From Winogradskyella ouciana (lineage in GTDB: Bacteria > Bacteroidota > Bacteroidia > Flavobacteriales > Flavobacteriaceae), in NCBI RefSeq assembly GCF_009709615.1, contig NZ_WJYA01000004.1:620001-684000 (forward strand): 64,000 nt of DNA, written 5' to 3'. The stretch's first letter is position 1, and the number at the start of each line of letters is the position of its first letter. The notes beneath the pieces were generated by a model, which was given only the letters and a program-made list of their open reading frames with translations, did no database searches and was not told the origin of the DNA. Shown piece by piece: positions 1-8,979 of this stretch. A program made the position numbers and the translations under genes.

Positions 1-10
1 AATTATGCTA

Positions 11-40
11 AATAAAAAAGCCTTTACAAACTGTAAAGGC
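11..40 (-). terminator. Rho-independent terminator of the 65-850 gene
   Basis: An 8-bp perfect stem (20-27 with 33-40, GCCTTTAC/GTAAAGGC) has a 5-base loop. Read on the minus strand it is followed by a T-rich run (plus-strand 11-19, AATAAAAAA). It lies 25 bases past the stop of the minus-strand gene. Confidence 0.85.
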
Positions 41-64
41 CTTAAAACTATATTTTGAAAATGC

Positions 65-850
65 TTATTTGCTTAACTTAGCAAATAACTTATCCATTTT
101 TGCTTTTTCTTCTTCAGCTAATGCAGCATCCACTAAGATACGTCCACTGTGCTCATCGGTAATCACTTTTTTGCGAGAAGCGATTTCTACTTGCACTTGC
201 GGTGGAATGGTAAAGAATGAACCACCAGAAGCACCACGCTCAATAGCGACAACGGCTAAACCGTTCTTTACATTGTTTCTTATTCTTTGGTATGCCTTTA
301 CCAAACGGTCATCAATTTTCTTTTGAAAATCTTCAGATTTGCTCAAAAGCGCTTCTTCTTCTTTTTCCGTTTCTTTTAAAATCTCGTTTAGTTCTCCCTT
401 TTTGTGCTTAAGGTGTTCTTTACGATCTTTTAAACGGTCTTTTGTTTCAGAAATAACTTCTTTCTTTTGCTCAATTTGAACTTTAAATTCCTTGATATGC
501 TTTTCAGCCAATTGAATCTCTAACTCTTGAAACTCAATTTCTTTTGTTAAAGAGTTGTATTCTCTGTTATTTCTAACATTATTCTGTTGCTCGCTATACT
601 TTTTGATTAAAGCCTTAGCTTCTTCGATTAAGTTCTTTTTGCCTTTAATCTCATCATCAATAATAGCAAGATTGTCATTTAATTTTTCTAATCTAGTATT
701 CAGTCCTTCAACTTCATCTTCTAAATCTCTAACTTCTAAAGGAAGCTCACCTCTGACATTTCTTATTTCATCTACTCTAGAATCAATTAACTGTAAATCG
801 TAGAGTGCTCTTAGACGCTCTTCTACAGTAGCTTCAGCTTTTTTTGCCAT
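65..850 (-). CDS. Coiled-coil protein of the C4 zinc-ribbon (DUF164/CT398-like) family, zinc cysteines lost
   Basis: This 261-residue protein is a long charged coiled coil (about residues 15-175) followed by a short C-terminal domain. The C-terminal domain still carries the family landmarks IPPQ and GRILVD. Relatives have two CxxC pairs there that bind zinc. Here the four positions are S208, S211, D232 and S235, and the whole protein has no cysteine, so it cannot form the usual zinc ribbon. The exact function of the family is not settled; a nucleic-acid-related or scaffolding role is only a guess. It starts two bases after the stop of the Nif3-like gene, so the two are very likely one operon, and a strong terminator follows it. 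Confidence 0.85.
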   Translation of the reverse strand: MAKKAEATVEERLRALYDLQLIDSRVDEIRNVRGELPLEVRDLEDEVEGLNTRLEKLNDNLAIIDDEIKGKKNLIEEAKALIKKYSEQQNNVRNNREYNSLTKEIEFQELEIQLAEKHIKEFKVQIEQKKEVISETKDRLKDRKEHLKHKKGELNEILKETEKEEEALLSKSEDFQKKIDDRLVKAYQRIRNNVKNGLAVVAIERGASGGSFFTIPPQVQVEIASRKKVITDEHSGRILVDAALAEEEKAKMDKLFAKLSK

Positions 851-852
851 AA

Positions 853-1947
853 TTATAAATACTTTACCGGATTTGTATTTGTCTTTGATAAAACGACTGC
901 AAAACTAGTAATTTTTTTCGAGAGATAGTCTACTAAAAACGATTTTGTGAACTGTTCACTTTCATAATGTCCAATATCTGCCAAAACAATGTCGTTTTCG
1001 GCACTGAAAAAATCATGATATTTTAGATCTGCTGTAACTAAAAGGTCTGCACCTGAGGCTTTTGCAGCTCCGATGGCAAAACTACCAGAACCTCCTAAAA
1101 CTGCAATCTTTTTAATGGACTTATTCAAAAATTTAGAATGTCTAATACATTCCGTATTCATTTTAGTCTTAACGTATTGGAGGCATTCCTCTTCATTCAT
1201 TTCGGTTTTGAGCTGACCGATCATTCCCATACCTATGTATTGATTTGTATTATCTAAAGTTGTGATTTCGTAAGCGACTTCTTCATAAGGGTGTGCGTTA
1301 TAGAGAGCTTTTAAAACTTTAGATTCTAAATGTTTTTTAAAGACCACGGAAATAGCCGTTTCATTTTCGGAATGTAATATACCTTTTTCGCCAACTGTTG
1401 GGTTTGAATCTTCGTTGCCTCTATAGGTGCCTTTACCTTCAATATTAAAACTGCAAGAGTCGTAATTGCCAATATTACCTGCACCTACTTTGAATAATGC
1501 TGTTCTTAAGTCTTCTGCATTATTTCTTGGCACATACGTTTGTAACTTTTTTAAAGTATTTGGTTGAGGTATTAAAACCTTCTTATTCTCTAATCCTAAT
1601 TGATCACAAATGATAGAATTAACTCCTTGAAATGCGTTGTCCAATGCTGTGTGAATAGAAAATATGGCAATATTATTTTGAATAGCTTTTATCACCACAC
1701 GCTCTACATACGATTTACCAGTCAGTTTTTTTAATCCTTTGAAAATAATTGGATGAAAACTTACGATGAGGTTACAATTGTTTTCAATAGCTTCATCAAC
1801 AACGGCTTCTAAAGTATCTAAAGTGACTAGGACTGCTGAGACGGATTGGTTTTTGTCACCTACCAATAAACCTACGTTGTCAAAATCTTCAGCATAGTTT
1901 AATGGAGCTAAATCGTGAAGTTGATTAATTACATCTTGTACGGTCAT
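853..1947 (-). CDS. Nif3-like dinuclear metal centre protein (YqgO/YbgI family)
   Basis: A 364-residue member of the Nif3 family, the long form with a PII-like insert in the middle (about residues 125-235). The family forms toroidal hexamers with a two-metal site in each subunit; the substrate is not established, although some members are annotated as GTP cyclohydrolase I type 2. Visible ligand motifs are FHP (F64, H65, P66), HTALD (H99, D103) and a C-terminal GHYESE. In E. coli YbgI the first motif is HHP, so one metal-binding His is Phe here. The start is set by a clear MTVQDVINQL N-terminus. It is co-transcribed with the coiled-coil gene downstream, and a TAnnTTTG box lies 17 bases upstream. 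Confidence 0.9.
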   Translation of the reverse strand: MTVQDVINQLHDLAPLNYAEDFDNVGLLVGDKNQSVSAVLVTLDTLEAVVDEAIENNCNLIVSFHPIIFKGLKKLTGKSYVERVVIKAIQNNIAIFSIHTALDNAFQGVNSIICDQLGLENKKVLIPQPNTLKKLQTYVPRNNAEDLRTALFKVGAGNIGNYDSCSFNIEGKGTYRGNEDSNPTVGEKGILHSENETAISVVFKKHLESKVLKALYNAHPYEEVAYEITTLDNTNQYIGMGMIGQLKTEMNEEECLQYVKTKMNTECIRHSKFLNKSIKKIAVLGGSGSFAIGAAKASGADLLVTADLKYHDFFSAENDIVLADIGHYESEQFTKSFLVDYLSKKITSFAVVLSKTNTNPVKYL

Positions 1948-1963
1948 ATGTGCAAATTTGTTT

Positions 1964-1971
1964 CAAAAATA
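1964..1971 (-). promoter_or_regulatory. Candidate -7 box for the Nif3 operon
   Basis: Plus-strand CAAAAATA is TATTTTTG on the minus strand, an exact match to the Bacteroidota -7 consensus TAnnTTTG, 17 bases before the start codon. No TTG lies at the ideal distance. A weaker plus-strand box, TATATTTT (1973-1980), abuts it for the divergent lpxK. Confidence 0.45.
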
Positions 1972-1981
1972 ATATATTTTA

Positions 1982-2986
1982 GTGCTCGTGAAGATTATCC
2001 GTATCATATTGTTTCCCTTTGTACCTATTTACTATGTTGTAACATGGCTGCGCAATTGGCTGTACGACAAGGGTATTAAGTCTTCTAAATCTTATAATTT
2101 GCCGATTATCTGCGTTGGTAATCTCAGTACTGGTGGTACGGGAAAGACACCAATGATTGAGTATTTGATTCGATTATTGAAGGACAGAACATCTGTAGCG
2201 ACCCTAAGCAGAGGTTATAAACGTATTACAGAAGGATTTGTATTAGGAGACGATGACGCCACTGCTGATACTATTGGTGATGAGCCTTATCAGTTTTATA
2301 GAAAATTTGAAGGTATTGAGGTCGCTGTTGATGGTGATCGCCAAAATGGTATAGAACAGCTCCTAGGACTAGATAACAAACCTGAGGTTATTTTATTGGA
2401 TGATGCCTTTCAGCATAGAAAAGTAAAAGCGGGTTTTAATATTTTGCTAACCAGTTATTACAATCTTTACTTTACTGATATGGTATTGCCAACAGGAAAT
2501 TTAAGGGAGCCACGTTCTGGTGCTAAACGTGCAGACATCATTGTTGTCACCAAATGCCCTAAGGATATTACTGAAGCTGAAAAGACTAAAATAGAATCTA
2601 AATTAAAGATAAGATCGCGCCAGAAATTATTTTTTAGTCACATTGACTATTCTGAAGATGTGATATCAAAGAATAAGAAATTAGAGTTAAAGTCACTACC
2701 AAGATTTACCTTGGTCACTGGTATTGCAAATGCTAAACCATTGGTTGGGTTTCTCGAAGAAAAAGGGCTGAAATTTGATCACGTAGAATACCCAGACCAT
2801 TATAGCTTTAGACCCAATGATATAGAGATGCTGACTGAAAAAGAGATGATTTTAACGACAGAAAAGGATTATGTCAGATTATCTGACAATGAAAGCTTGG
2901 AAGCCAAATTGTATTATTTGCCTATAGAATTAATTATTGATGACGGTACTGTTTTTGATGAAGCAATCAAAGCATTTGTACACTAA
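1982..2986 (+). CDS. lpxK: Tetraacyldisaccharide 4'-kinase
   Basis: LpxK transfers phosphate from ATP to the 4' position of the lipid A disaccharide precursor at the inner membrane face. The 334-residue length fits the family. Seen in sequence: an N-terminal hydrophobic helix (residues 5-24), a late Walker A (GGTGKT, 51-56) and the family motif DDAFQH (140-145; DDGFQH in many relatives). The start is GTG at 1982, with another GTG two codons later (1988). The best -7-like box ends at 1980, so the later GTG or a leaderless message is possible. It is divergent from the Nif3 operon, and its stop codon overlaps the stop of the convergent histidine kinase gene. Confidence 0.95.
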   Translation: MLVKIIRIILFPFVPIYYVVTWLRNWLYDKGIKSSKSYNLPIICVGNLSTGGTGKTPMIEYLIRLLKDRTSVATLSRGYKRITEGFVLGDDDATADTIGDEPYQFYRKFEGIEVAVDGDRQNGIEQLLGLDNKPEVILLDDAFQHRKVKAGFNILLTSYYNLYFTDMVLPTGNLREPRSGAKRADIIVVTKCPKDITEAEKTKIESKLKIRSRQKLFFSHIDYSEDVISKNKKLELKSLPRFTLVTGIANAKPLVGFLEEKGLKFDHVEYPDHYSFRPNDIEMLTEKEMILTTEKDYVRLSDNESLEAKLYYLPIELIIDDGTVFDEAIKAFVH

Positions 2987-5220
2987 AAGAAACTAGAAAC
3001 CACCTCTTTACCCGAAAGTACATCGTAGAGTTTGCCTTCAAAATCTTCTTGTTTAAATGGCTTAGAGATAATATCATTAAAGCCTGCTTCACCAAACTCA
3101 TGCATTTTATCTTCTAGAGTTACAGCCGTTAGCGCAAAGATGGTTAAGTCTTTATCAAAAGTTCTAATGATTTTAGTCGCTTCTAATCCGCTAATGCCTG
3201 GCATGTGGATATCCATTAATACTACATTGTATTCTGTAGATTTTACTTGCTCTATGGCAGCTTCTCCATTGTCAACAACATCGCAATAAAGTCCCATTTT
3301 GTTTAGGATTTTCTTGGTAATCATTTGGTTGATTTTGTTGTCTTCAACAATTAAAATTTTCACGTTACTTAAATCCAAATCTTCCATCTTATTAGATTTT
3401 TTAATTTCTGCTACTTTAGGTTTTTCAACATTTTCAGCTTTTTCTAAAGGAATTTCAAAAAAGAATGTAGTGCCTTTTCCGAGCTCACTCTTTAAGTAAA
3501 TTTTACCTTTAAGAATCTGAATAAGTCCTTTTACAATAGATAGACCTAGACCAGTACCACCATACTTACGGTTAATCTGCACAGAGCCTTGGGAGAAGCT
3601 CTCAAACATGTGGTCTTGTTTTTCTTTTGTAATACCAATGCCATTATCTTCAATTTCGAAGCGCAGCGTGTACTTATTGTCCTTTTGATCAATTTTGTAC
3701 GCTCTCACCCAGATGTCTCCATCTTTTGTGAATTTAATAGCATTTCCAAGTAGGTTAATTAAGATTTGGGAAATCTTTAATTGGTCACCATTATAAGTTT
3801 CTGGCAACGTTTCTTCATAGTCTAAATGTAATTTAGTGCCATTGTCTTTAGCTGAATTGCTCAAGGCAGAAATTACATTTTCTATTTTGTTTTTAAGGTT
3901 GAATATTTCTGGGTCTAATTCAACTTTATTAGCTTCAATTTTATTGATTTGTAGAATATCATTTATAAAAGTTAAAAGATAATCTCCAGAGAATTTTAAT
4001 GATTTTAAGTGTGGTACTTGATGCTCTTTGGGGTTTTCATCCAATAACATGTTCGTTAGACCTGTGACAGCATAAAGTGGTGTGCGTAACTCATGTGTCA
4101 CCGTTGACAAGAAATTGGCTTTTGTCTTAGAGGCAAGTTCCGCTTTTTCTTTCGCTACAATAAGCTCATCGTTCTTTTTATGTAGCATATTATTGGTCTT
4201 TAACCTAATGTTATTGTTTTTATATAACGATAAGGTTAAAAGCGATAAAATCGTTATTAGAGCAATACTTAATATTGTTGTAATCCTTGTAAAATTACTT
4301 TCAGCATTTACTTCTTCTAAGGTTTCTTTTAGCTGTGCGTTTTGTGCGTCCTTATATTGATTAATCGATTGGCTTGTAATGCCTGGTGCTAAATTTTCTC
4401 TCTTAACGTTAAGTATAGAATCTGATAATTGTATATGTTTTGTAATATTTTCTAGAGAACTTTTGTAGTCTCCTCTTTTTTTATGAATATCACTTAAGGT
4501 TAAATAGGCTTCATTAATATTTTCTAGAAGATTATATGATTTTGCTATAGACAAACCTTCTTCGACTTGAGTAAGTGCCAAATCATTACTGTTAAGGGCA
4601 CTAGAAACCTTACCTGTTTGTATTAGGGCACTACTTAAAATGGGTCTTTGGTCATATTTTTTTGCAATGATAACAGTTTTTTCTAACTGTGTTTTAGCTT
4701 CATCATAGCGCTCTAAGGCGATATAAGACTTTGCTTCGTTCAAAGTAACTTCAGAAATGTATTTTTCTAAGTTTTCTTGCTCAAATAATGTTTTGGCAGA
4801 ATTATAATACTCTAGGGCATCAAGATACTCTTCCTTTGTATTATGGATAACACCTTTAATATTATAAGTAATAGCGAGATTTGCGTAATCGCTGTTTTCG
4901 CGTTGAAGTTGAATGGCTGTATTAAGAGCTACATTAGCTTTATCCGTTTCACCTACAAGATATCTTACTTTCGCGATTTTTGTGTGAATTGACCCAAGAC
5001 TTTTTTTATCGTCAATTTTTTCAGCAATTTCTTTAGCCTTGTCTAGATTACCTAATGCATTATAATAATCTCCGCGATCGCTTTCTAGCTTAGCTTGGTT
5101 AACACGTTCTTGAAGTCTCATAGATAGCATATCCTCATCTTCGACATCATTTACTTGTGCGAAAACCAGACTGCAAAAACACGCTAAAAAAACAAATATG
5201 TAATATTTGATTCGGGACAT
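2983..5220 (-). CDS. TPR-containing hybrid sensor histidine kinase/response regulator
   Basis: A 745-residue two-component hybrid. In order: signal peptide (1-21), tetratricopeptide-like repeats (about 30-270) placed outside the membrane, one membrane helix (about 310-330), a coiled linker, a HisKA dimerisation domain with the phospho-accepting His in HELRTP (H376), an HATPase domain (GIGIT and GGTGLGLSIVKGL), and a C-terminal receiver domain with phospho-acceptor D670 in VLMDIHMPG. There is no DNA-binding domain, so it must pass phosphate to another protein or act by protein contact. No partner regulator is next to it. It lies 29 bases downstream of gap. The signal is unknown. Confidence 0.92.
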   Translation of the reverse strand: MSRIKYYIFVFLACFCSLVFAQVNDVEDEDMLSMRLQERVNQAKLESDRGDYYNALGNLDKAKEIAEKIDDKKSLGSIHTKIAKVRYLVGETDKANVALNTAIQLQRENSDYANLAITYNIKGVIHNTKEEYLDALEYYNSAKTLFEQENLEKYISEVTLNEAKSYIALERYDEAKTQLEKTVIIAKKYDQRPILSSALIQTGKVSSALNSNDLALTQVEEGLSIAKSYNLLENINEAYLTLSDIHKKRGDYKSSLENITKHIQLSDSILNVKRENLAPGITSQSINQYKDAQNAQLKETLEEVNAESNFTRITTILSIALITILSLLTLSLYKNNNIRLKTNNMLHKKNDELIVAKEKAELASKTKANFLSTVTHELRTPLYAVTGLTNMLLDENPKEHQVPHLKSLKFSGDYLLTFINDILQINKIEANKVELDPEIFNLKNKIENVISALSNSAKDNGTKLHLDYEETLPETYNGDQLKISQILINLLGNAIKFTKDGDIWVRAYKIDQKDNKYTLRFEIEDNGIGITKEKQDHMFESFSQGSVQINRKYGGTGLGLSIVKGLIQILKGKIYLKSELGKGTTFFFEIPLEKAENVEKPKVAEIKKSNKMEDLDLSNVKILIVEDNKINQMITKKILNKMGLYCDVVDNGEAAIEQVKSTEYNVVLMDIHMPGISGLEATKIIRTFDKDLTIFALTAVTLEDKMHEFGEAGFNDIISKPFKQEDFEGKLYDVLSGKEVVSSFF

Positions 5221-5240
5221 TTCAGCTCACTTTATTTAAA

Positions 5241-5248
5241 CAAATATA
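5241..5248 (-). promoter_or_regulatory. Candidate -7 box for the TPR histidine kinase
   Basis: Plus-strand CAAATATA reads TATATTTG on the minus strand, an exact TAnnTTTG match, 21 bases before the kinase start and in the 29-base gap after gap. No TTG sits at 19 bases. It suggests the kinase has its own promoter as well as read-through. Confidence 0.4.
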
Positions 5249-5249
5249 A

Positions 5250-6266
5250 TTATTTATTCGACAAAAGTGCTTTTTTATCCGATAAATTGCAAATTAAATC
5301 TATAATTCTTGAACTATAGCCAGTTTCATTATCGTACCAACCTACGATTTTAACCATGTTTCCGATGACAGAAGTCATTTGAGAATCGAAAATACATGAG
5401 TGTGGATTACCCACAATATCTATTGAGACTATTGGATCTTCCGTGTATTCTAAAATACCTTTTAAGTTGGAATTTGAAGCCTTTTTAAAAAGCGCATTCA
5501 CTTCTTCAATAGTAGTGTTTTTTTCTACGTTAATGGTTATATCTGTAAGTGAACCGTTAGCAACTGGGACTCTAATACCACAACCACCAATAACATCTGA
5601 CAAATCTGGAAAAATCTTTGTCAAGGCTTTTGCCGCTCCTGTAGTCGTTGGGACTATAGATTGTCCAGCCGCTCTAGCACGTCTTAGATCTCGATGTGGC
5701 TGATCGTGTAAGCTCTGATCAGTTGTGTAAGAGTGTACAGTAGTGATATATGCTTGTTTTATGCCAAAATACTTATTGATCAAGGCAATCATTGGTGCAG
5801 CATTATTTGTTGTGCAAGAAGCATTGGATATTATGGTTTCAGAACCGTTAATACTGTCATCATTAACACCTAAAACTATGGTTTTTATATCATCATCCAT
5901 GGAAGGGACTGATAAAATAACACGTTTTGCACCATTATTAATATGATGCTGTAAATCTGATTTAGTTTTAAATTTTCCTGTGGCTTCTATGACAAAATCA
6001 GGCTGAATTGCTTTCCAGTCAATAGATTTTGGATGTGATTGATTATAAAGCGGAATCGAAGTGTCATTAACCACAATATGACTTTCATCTGACGAAATAT
6101 GATCCTTTAGAACACCATGAATACTATCGTACTTTAGCAAATGACTTAAAGTCTTCGCATCTGCCAAATCATTTATGGCAACAATTTCTACTTGTGGATG
6201 TTCTTGAGCTAACCTAAATACACGGCGACCAATTCTACCAAATCCATTAATGGCAACCTTAATCAT
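5250..6266 (-). CDS. gap: Glyceraldehyde-3-phosphate dehydrogenase, type I
   Basis: The enzyme oxidises and phosphorylates glyceraldehyde-3-phosphate to 1,3-bisphosphoglycerate with NAD(P). The 338-residue protein has the Rossmann motif INGFGRIGR at residues 4-12 and the active-site motif ASCTTN with catalytic C151. The usual second cysteine four residues later (SCTTNC) is Asn here. HRDLRRARAA is the phosphate-binding loop, and WYDNETGYS marks the C-terminus. The gene overlaps lipA by one base (position 6266 is shared), so translation may be coupled. Which cofactor it uses, and whether it is the glycolytic or a gluconeogenic isoform, cannot be told here. Confidence 0.95.
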   Translation of the reverse strand: MIKVAINGFGRIGRRVFRLAQEHPQVEIVAINDLADAKTLSHLLKYDSIHGVLKDHISSDESHIVVNDTSIPLYNQSHPKSIDWKAIQPDFVIEATGKFKTKSDLQHHINNGAKRVILSVPSMDDDIKTIVLGVNDDSINGSETIISNASCTTNNAAPMIALINKYFGIKQAYITTVHSYTTDQSLHDQPHRDLRRARAAGQSIVPTTTGAAKALTKIFPDLSDVIGGCGIRVPVANGSLTDITINVEKNTTIEEVNALFKKASNSNLKGILEYTEDPIVSIDIVGNPHSCIFDSQMTSVIGNMVKIVGWYDNETGYSSRIIDLICNLSDKKALLSNK

Positions 6267-7138
6267 TAGTTGATATGTTTTTGTGCCTTGTACGAAGATC
6301 TCACCAAAGCACTACTCTCTACATGTCTAAAGCCAAGGTCTAATCCAATTTCTTCAAACTCTTTAAACTCATCAGGATTGACAAATCTTTTTACCGGTAA
6401 GTGTTTCTTGCTCGGTTGAAGGTATTGGCCAATGGTTACTACATCCACATCGTTTTCCCTTAAATCGTGAAGTGTTTCTATAACCTCTTCTCGAGTTTCA
6501 CCCAAACCTAGCATAATACCAGATTTTGTTCTACGCTGACCTTGTTGTTTTAAGTATTTTAAAACTCCCATACTTCGGTCGTATTTAGCCTGAATTCTGA
6601 CTTCTCGGGTTAATCGTCTAACGGTTTCAATATTGTGGGATACCACTTCTGGCGCAACGTCTATAACTCTATCAATATGTTTTTCTATACCTTGAAAATC
6701 TGGAATTAAAGTCTCAAGCGTCGTTTCAGGGTTCATTCTACGAACCGCCTTAACGGTTTCTGCCCACATAATACTTCCCATATCTTTAAGATCATCTCTA
6801 TCTACACTTGTTAAAACAGCATGTTTAATTTGCATGATTTTTATAGATCGCGCTACTTTTTCGGGTTCGTCCCAATCCACAGTTTCTGGTCGTCCTGTTT
6901 TAACGCCACAAAATCCGCAAGAACGAGTGCAGACGTTTCCTAAAATCATGAATGTAGCCGTACCTTCTCCCCAACATTCACCCATGTTCGGGCAACTTCC
7001 TGAGGTGCAAATTGTATTGAGTTTATATTTATCTACAAGACTTCTGAGTTCAGTGTATTTTTTGCCAGTAGGTAATTTAACTCTAAGCCATTTAGGTTTA
7101 CGTTCTGGTAAAATATTTGAAGCGACTTTGGTTTCCAT
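6266..7138 (-). CDS. lipA: Lipoyl synthase
   Basis: This radical SAM enzyme inserts two sulfur atoms into octanoyl groups bound to lipoyl domains. The 290-residue protein has both iron-sulfur cluster motifs: the auxiliary cluster cysteines C44, C49 and C55 (CxxxxCxxxxxC), and the radical SAM cysteines C70, C74 and C77 (CTRSCGFC). The C-terminal RSSYKA supplies the serine that ligates the auxiliary cluster. It is the first gene of a lipA-gap pair that share one base. An exact -7 promoter box lies 22 bases upstream. Confidence 0.97.
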   Translation of the reverse strand: METKVASNILPERKPKWLRVKLPTGKKYTELRSLVDKYKLNTICTSGSCPNMGECWGEGTATFMILGNVCTRSCGFCGVKTGRPETVDWDEPEKVARSIKIMQIKHAVLTSVDRDDLKDMGSIMWAETVKAVRRMNPETTLETLIPDFQGIEKHIDRVIDVAPEVVSHNIETVRRLTREVRIQAKYDRSMGVLKYLKQQGQRRTKSGIMLGLGETREEVIETLHDLRENDVDVVTIGQYLQPSKKHLPVKRFVNPDEFKEFEEIGLDLGFRHVESSALVRSSYKAQKHIN

Positions 7139-7159
7139 TCATTTTCAATTTCGAGAAAG

Positions 7160-7167
7160 CAAAGATA
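7160..7167 (-). promoter_or_regulatory. Candidate -7 box for lipA-gap
   Basis: Plus-strand CAAAGATA is TATCTTTG on the minus strand, an exact TAnnTTTG match, 22 bases before the lipA start. The nearest TTG is 25 bases upstream instead of 19, so the -33 element is weak. Confidence 0.5.
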
Positions 7168-7189
7168 CAAAGTAATAAATTAAAACAGC

Positions 7190-8434
7190 CTACAAAGTGG
7201 TTAGATACCAAATGCTAAATCCTATAAGAAACAGTATGCCCATCCATGATAAAACATGAAGGTATATACTTGGTCTCCATGCTTTGGGTGTGTGCTTACT
7301 GGCTATTAATTTGTAATTGATAATGGCATAGAAAGGTGCGGTGACAAATGACAGAATTGTTGCGATTTTTATAAGCAATCCCATTTCTGAGGCAAAAGCG
7401 AAAAAGATAAAAAGTGTTCCTGTGGTTAAAATTAAAATCCAGAACAAATAGCCATTCTTTTTTGGTTTGTCAAATAATAAATCTACACTTTTGGACATTG
7501 CTCTAGGTGAGGCGTCTAGTGTGGTTATGGTAGTGCTAAACATGGTGGTTAATGCTGCAATTCCGATAATGATATAGGCCCAATTACCTAGACTTTTGGT
7601 ATATAAATCAATGAGCTGATTTGAGAAAACAGCAGCTTTATCACTAAAGGTTTCACCAGAGTTAAACATTACAAAATAACCAAGGCAAACAAATGCTATA
7701 CCTAAAATTATAGCTCCTAGGTAACCAATATTGAAGTCGAGTAATGCACTTTTGGGCGAAAATGTACCTTCGTCCTTTTTCTTTTCTATAGCCCAAATGG
7801 AATGCCATACGGAAATATCCAAAGGAGCTGGCATCCAACCCATAAAGGCAATTAAAAATGCAATTTCCACTTTACTTTCAGGTAAAATTTGAACTAAGGA
7901 AACTGAAGCTTCAAACTCGGTAAAAGCAAAATACACTGCAACTAATGTACTAATGGTCAGGGTAACGATTATAACCTTTATGAGCTTGTCTAAAGTACTG
8001 TATTTGCCTAAAAAGAGTATTAATAAGCAAATGGTTAAAATGATAACTGTCCAAATTTCAACACTGTCTATACTTTGAATGCCAAAATTTAAAAAACTTA
8101 TATCTCCAAATAGGGAATTTGCCAACCCAGCTGTTACTATAGTTACCGCAGTTTGAATAGTAAACATAGTTGCAAGGCTCAAAATAAAATAAGCTATTAG
8201 TATGCCTTTACCTAGTTTACGATAACCTTCCAATAAACTTTCGCCAGTAGCAGACGCATATCTAGGGCCAAATTGAAAAAACGGATATTTAAATAAGTTA
8301 ACCAGTAATAGTGCCCAAAGTAGGCCTAAACCAAAATCGGCTCCAGCTCTTGTGGATTGTGCCAAGTGCGATACTCCTATTGCTGCACCTGCAAATAATA
8401 GTCCTGGACCTAGTTTTTTTAATTTTGAAAGCAT
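7190..8434 (-). CDS. Nramp-family transporter lacking the canonical metal motif
   Basis: A 414-residue membrane protein with about 11 hydrophobic helices and the Nramp opening GPGLL (residues 9-13). Nramp/MntH proteins take up Mn or Fe with protons, using the helix 1 motif DPGN and the helix 6 motif MPH. Here the helix 1 motif aligns to GVSH (G20-H23) and helix 6 reads WMPAPLDISVWHS, so Asp and Asn are lost, the methionine is kept, and the His is replaced. Automated annotation would call it a divalent metal transporter, but the substrate should be taken as unknown. It overlaps the upstream sigma factor gene by one base and is the last gene of a four-gene minus-strand run. Confidence 0.85.
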   Translation of the reverse strand: MLSKLKKLGPGLLFAGAAIGVSHLAQSTRAGADFGLGLLWALLLVNLFKYPFFQFGPRYASATGESLLEGYRKLGKGILIAYFILSLATMFTIQTAVTIVTAGLANSLFGDISFLNFGIQSIDSVEIWTVIILTICLLILFLGKYSTLDKLIKVIIVTLTISTLVAVYFAFTEFEASVSLVQILPESKVEIAFLIAFMGWMPAPLDISVWHSIWAIEKKKDEGTFSPKSALLDFNIGYLGAIILGIAFVCLGYFVMFNSGETFSDKAAVFSNQLIDLYTKSLGNWAYIIIGIAALTTMFSTTITTLDASPRAMSKSVDLLFDKPKKNGYLFWILILTTGTLFIFFAFASEMGLLIKIATILSFVTAPFYAIINYKLIASKHTPKAWRPSIYLHVLSWMGILFLIGFSIWYLTTL

Positions 8435-8979
8435 TAGGATTTAGTAATAATGGCTGCCAAAAGTTTTTTTGCTCTTAAAAGCTTTACCTTAACATTATTG
8501 ATAGGTTCGTTGAGATCTTCTGAAATTTCTTTGTAACTGAGTTCTTGAAAGTACCTTAGGTTAATCACTTCTTGATAATGCGGTTTGAGTTTTTTTATAT
8601 CCCTAAGTAGCTTGGCAAGATTTTGTTCCGTAATGATTTTGTCTTCAGGTGTAGGCGAATCATCAATAATTTCTAGATAATGGTCCTCATCATCTTTTGA
8701 TGTATTCCTAATTGTTCTATTCTGTTTCCTTACCAGGTCAATATGGATGTTTTTTGATATTGTAATCAGCCACGTTTTAAACTTATAGTCTTCATTGTAA
8801 GTGTCTATCTTGTCAAAAGCCTTTGAAAAGGTTTGGATGGTGATATCCTCAGCATCATTTTCATTTTGGGTGCGCTTTAATTGAAAGGCATAAACATCAT
8901 TCCAAAAGGTGTCTAGTAAAAAATTGAACGCAATCTGGTCATTCTCTTTAGCTTTTTTAATCGCGTCTTTTATTTCCAA
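8434..8979 (-). CDS. ECF-type RNA polymerase sigma factor
   Basis: A 181-residue sigma-70 family protein with only regions 2 and 4. Region 2 (about residues 20-90) includes DAEDITIQTFSKAF and a FKTWLITISKN segment. Region 4 (about 120-175) has LSYKEISEDLNEP as its helix-turn-helix. No anti-sigma gene is adjacent. It overlaps the glycosyltransferase gene upstream by 10 bases and the Nramp gene downstream by 1 base, so it is translated as part of that operon. Its target genes cannot be read from the sequence. Confidence 0.9.
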   Translation of the reverse strand: MEIKDAIKKAKENDQIAFNFLLDTFWNDVYAFQLKRTQNENDAEDITIQTFSKAFDKIDTYNEDYKFKTWLITISKNIHIDLVRKQNRTIRNTSKDDEDHYLEIIDDSPTPEDKIITEQNLAKLLRDIKKLKPHYQEVINLRYFQELSYKEISEDLNEPINNVKVKLLRAKKLLAAIITKS

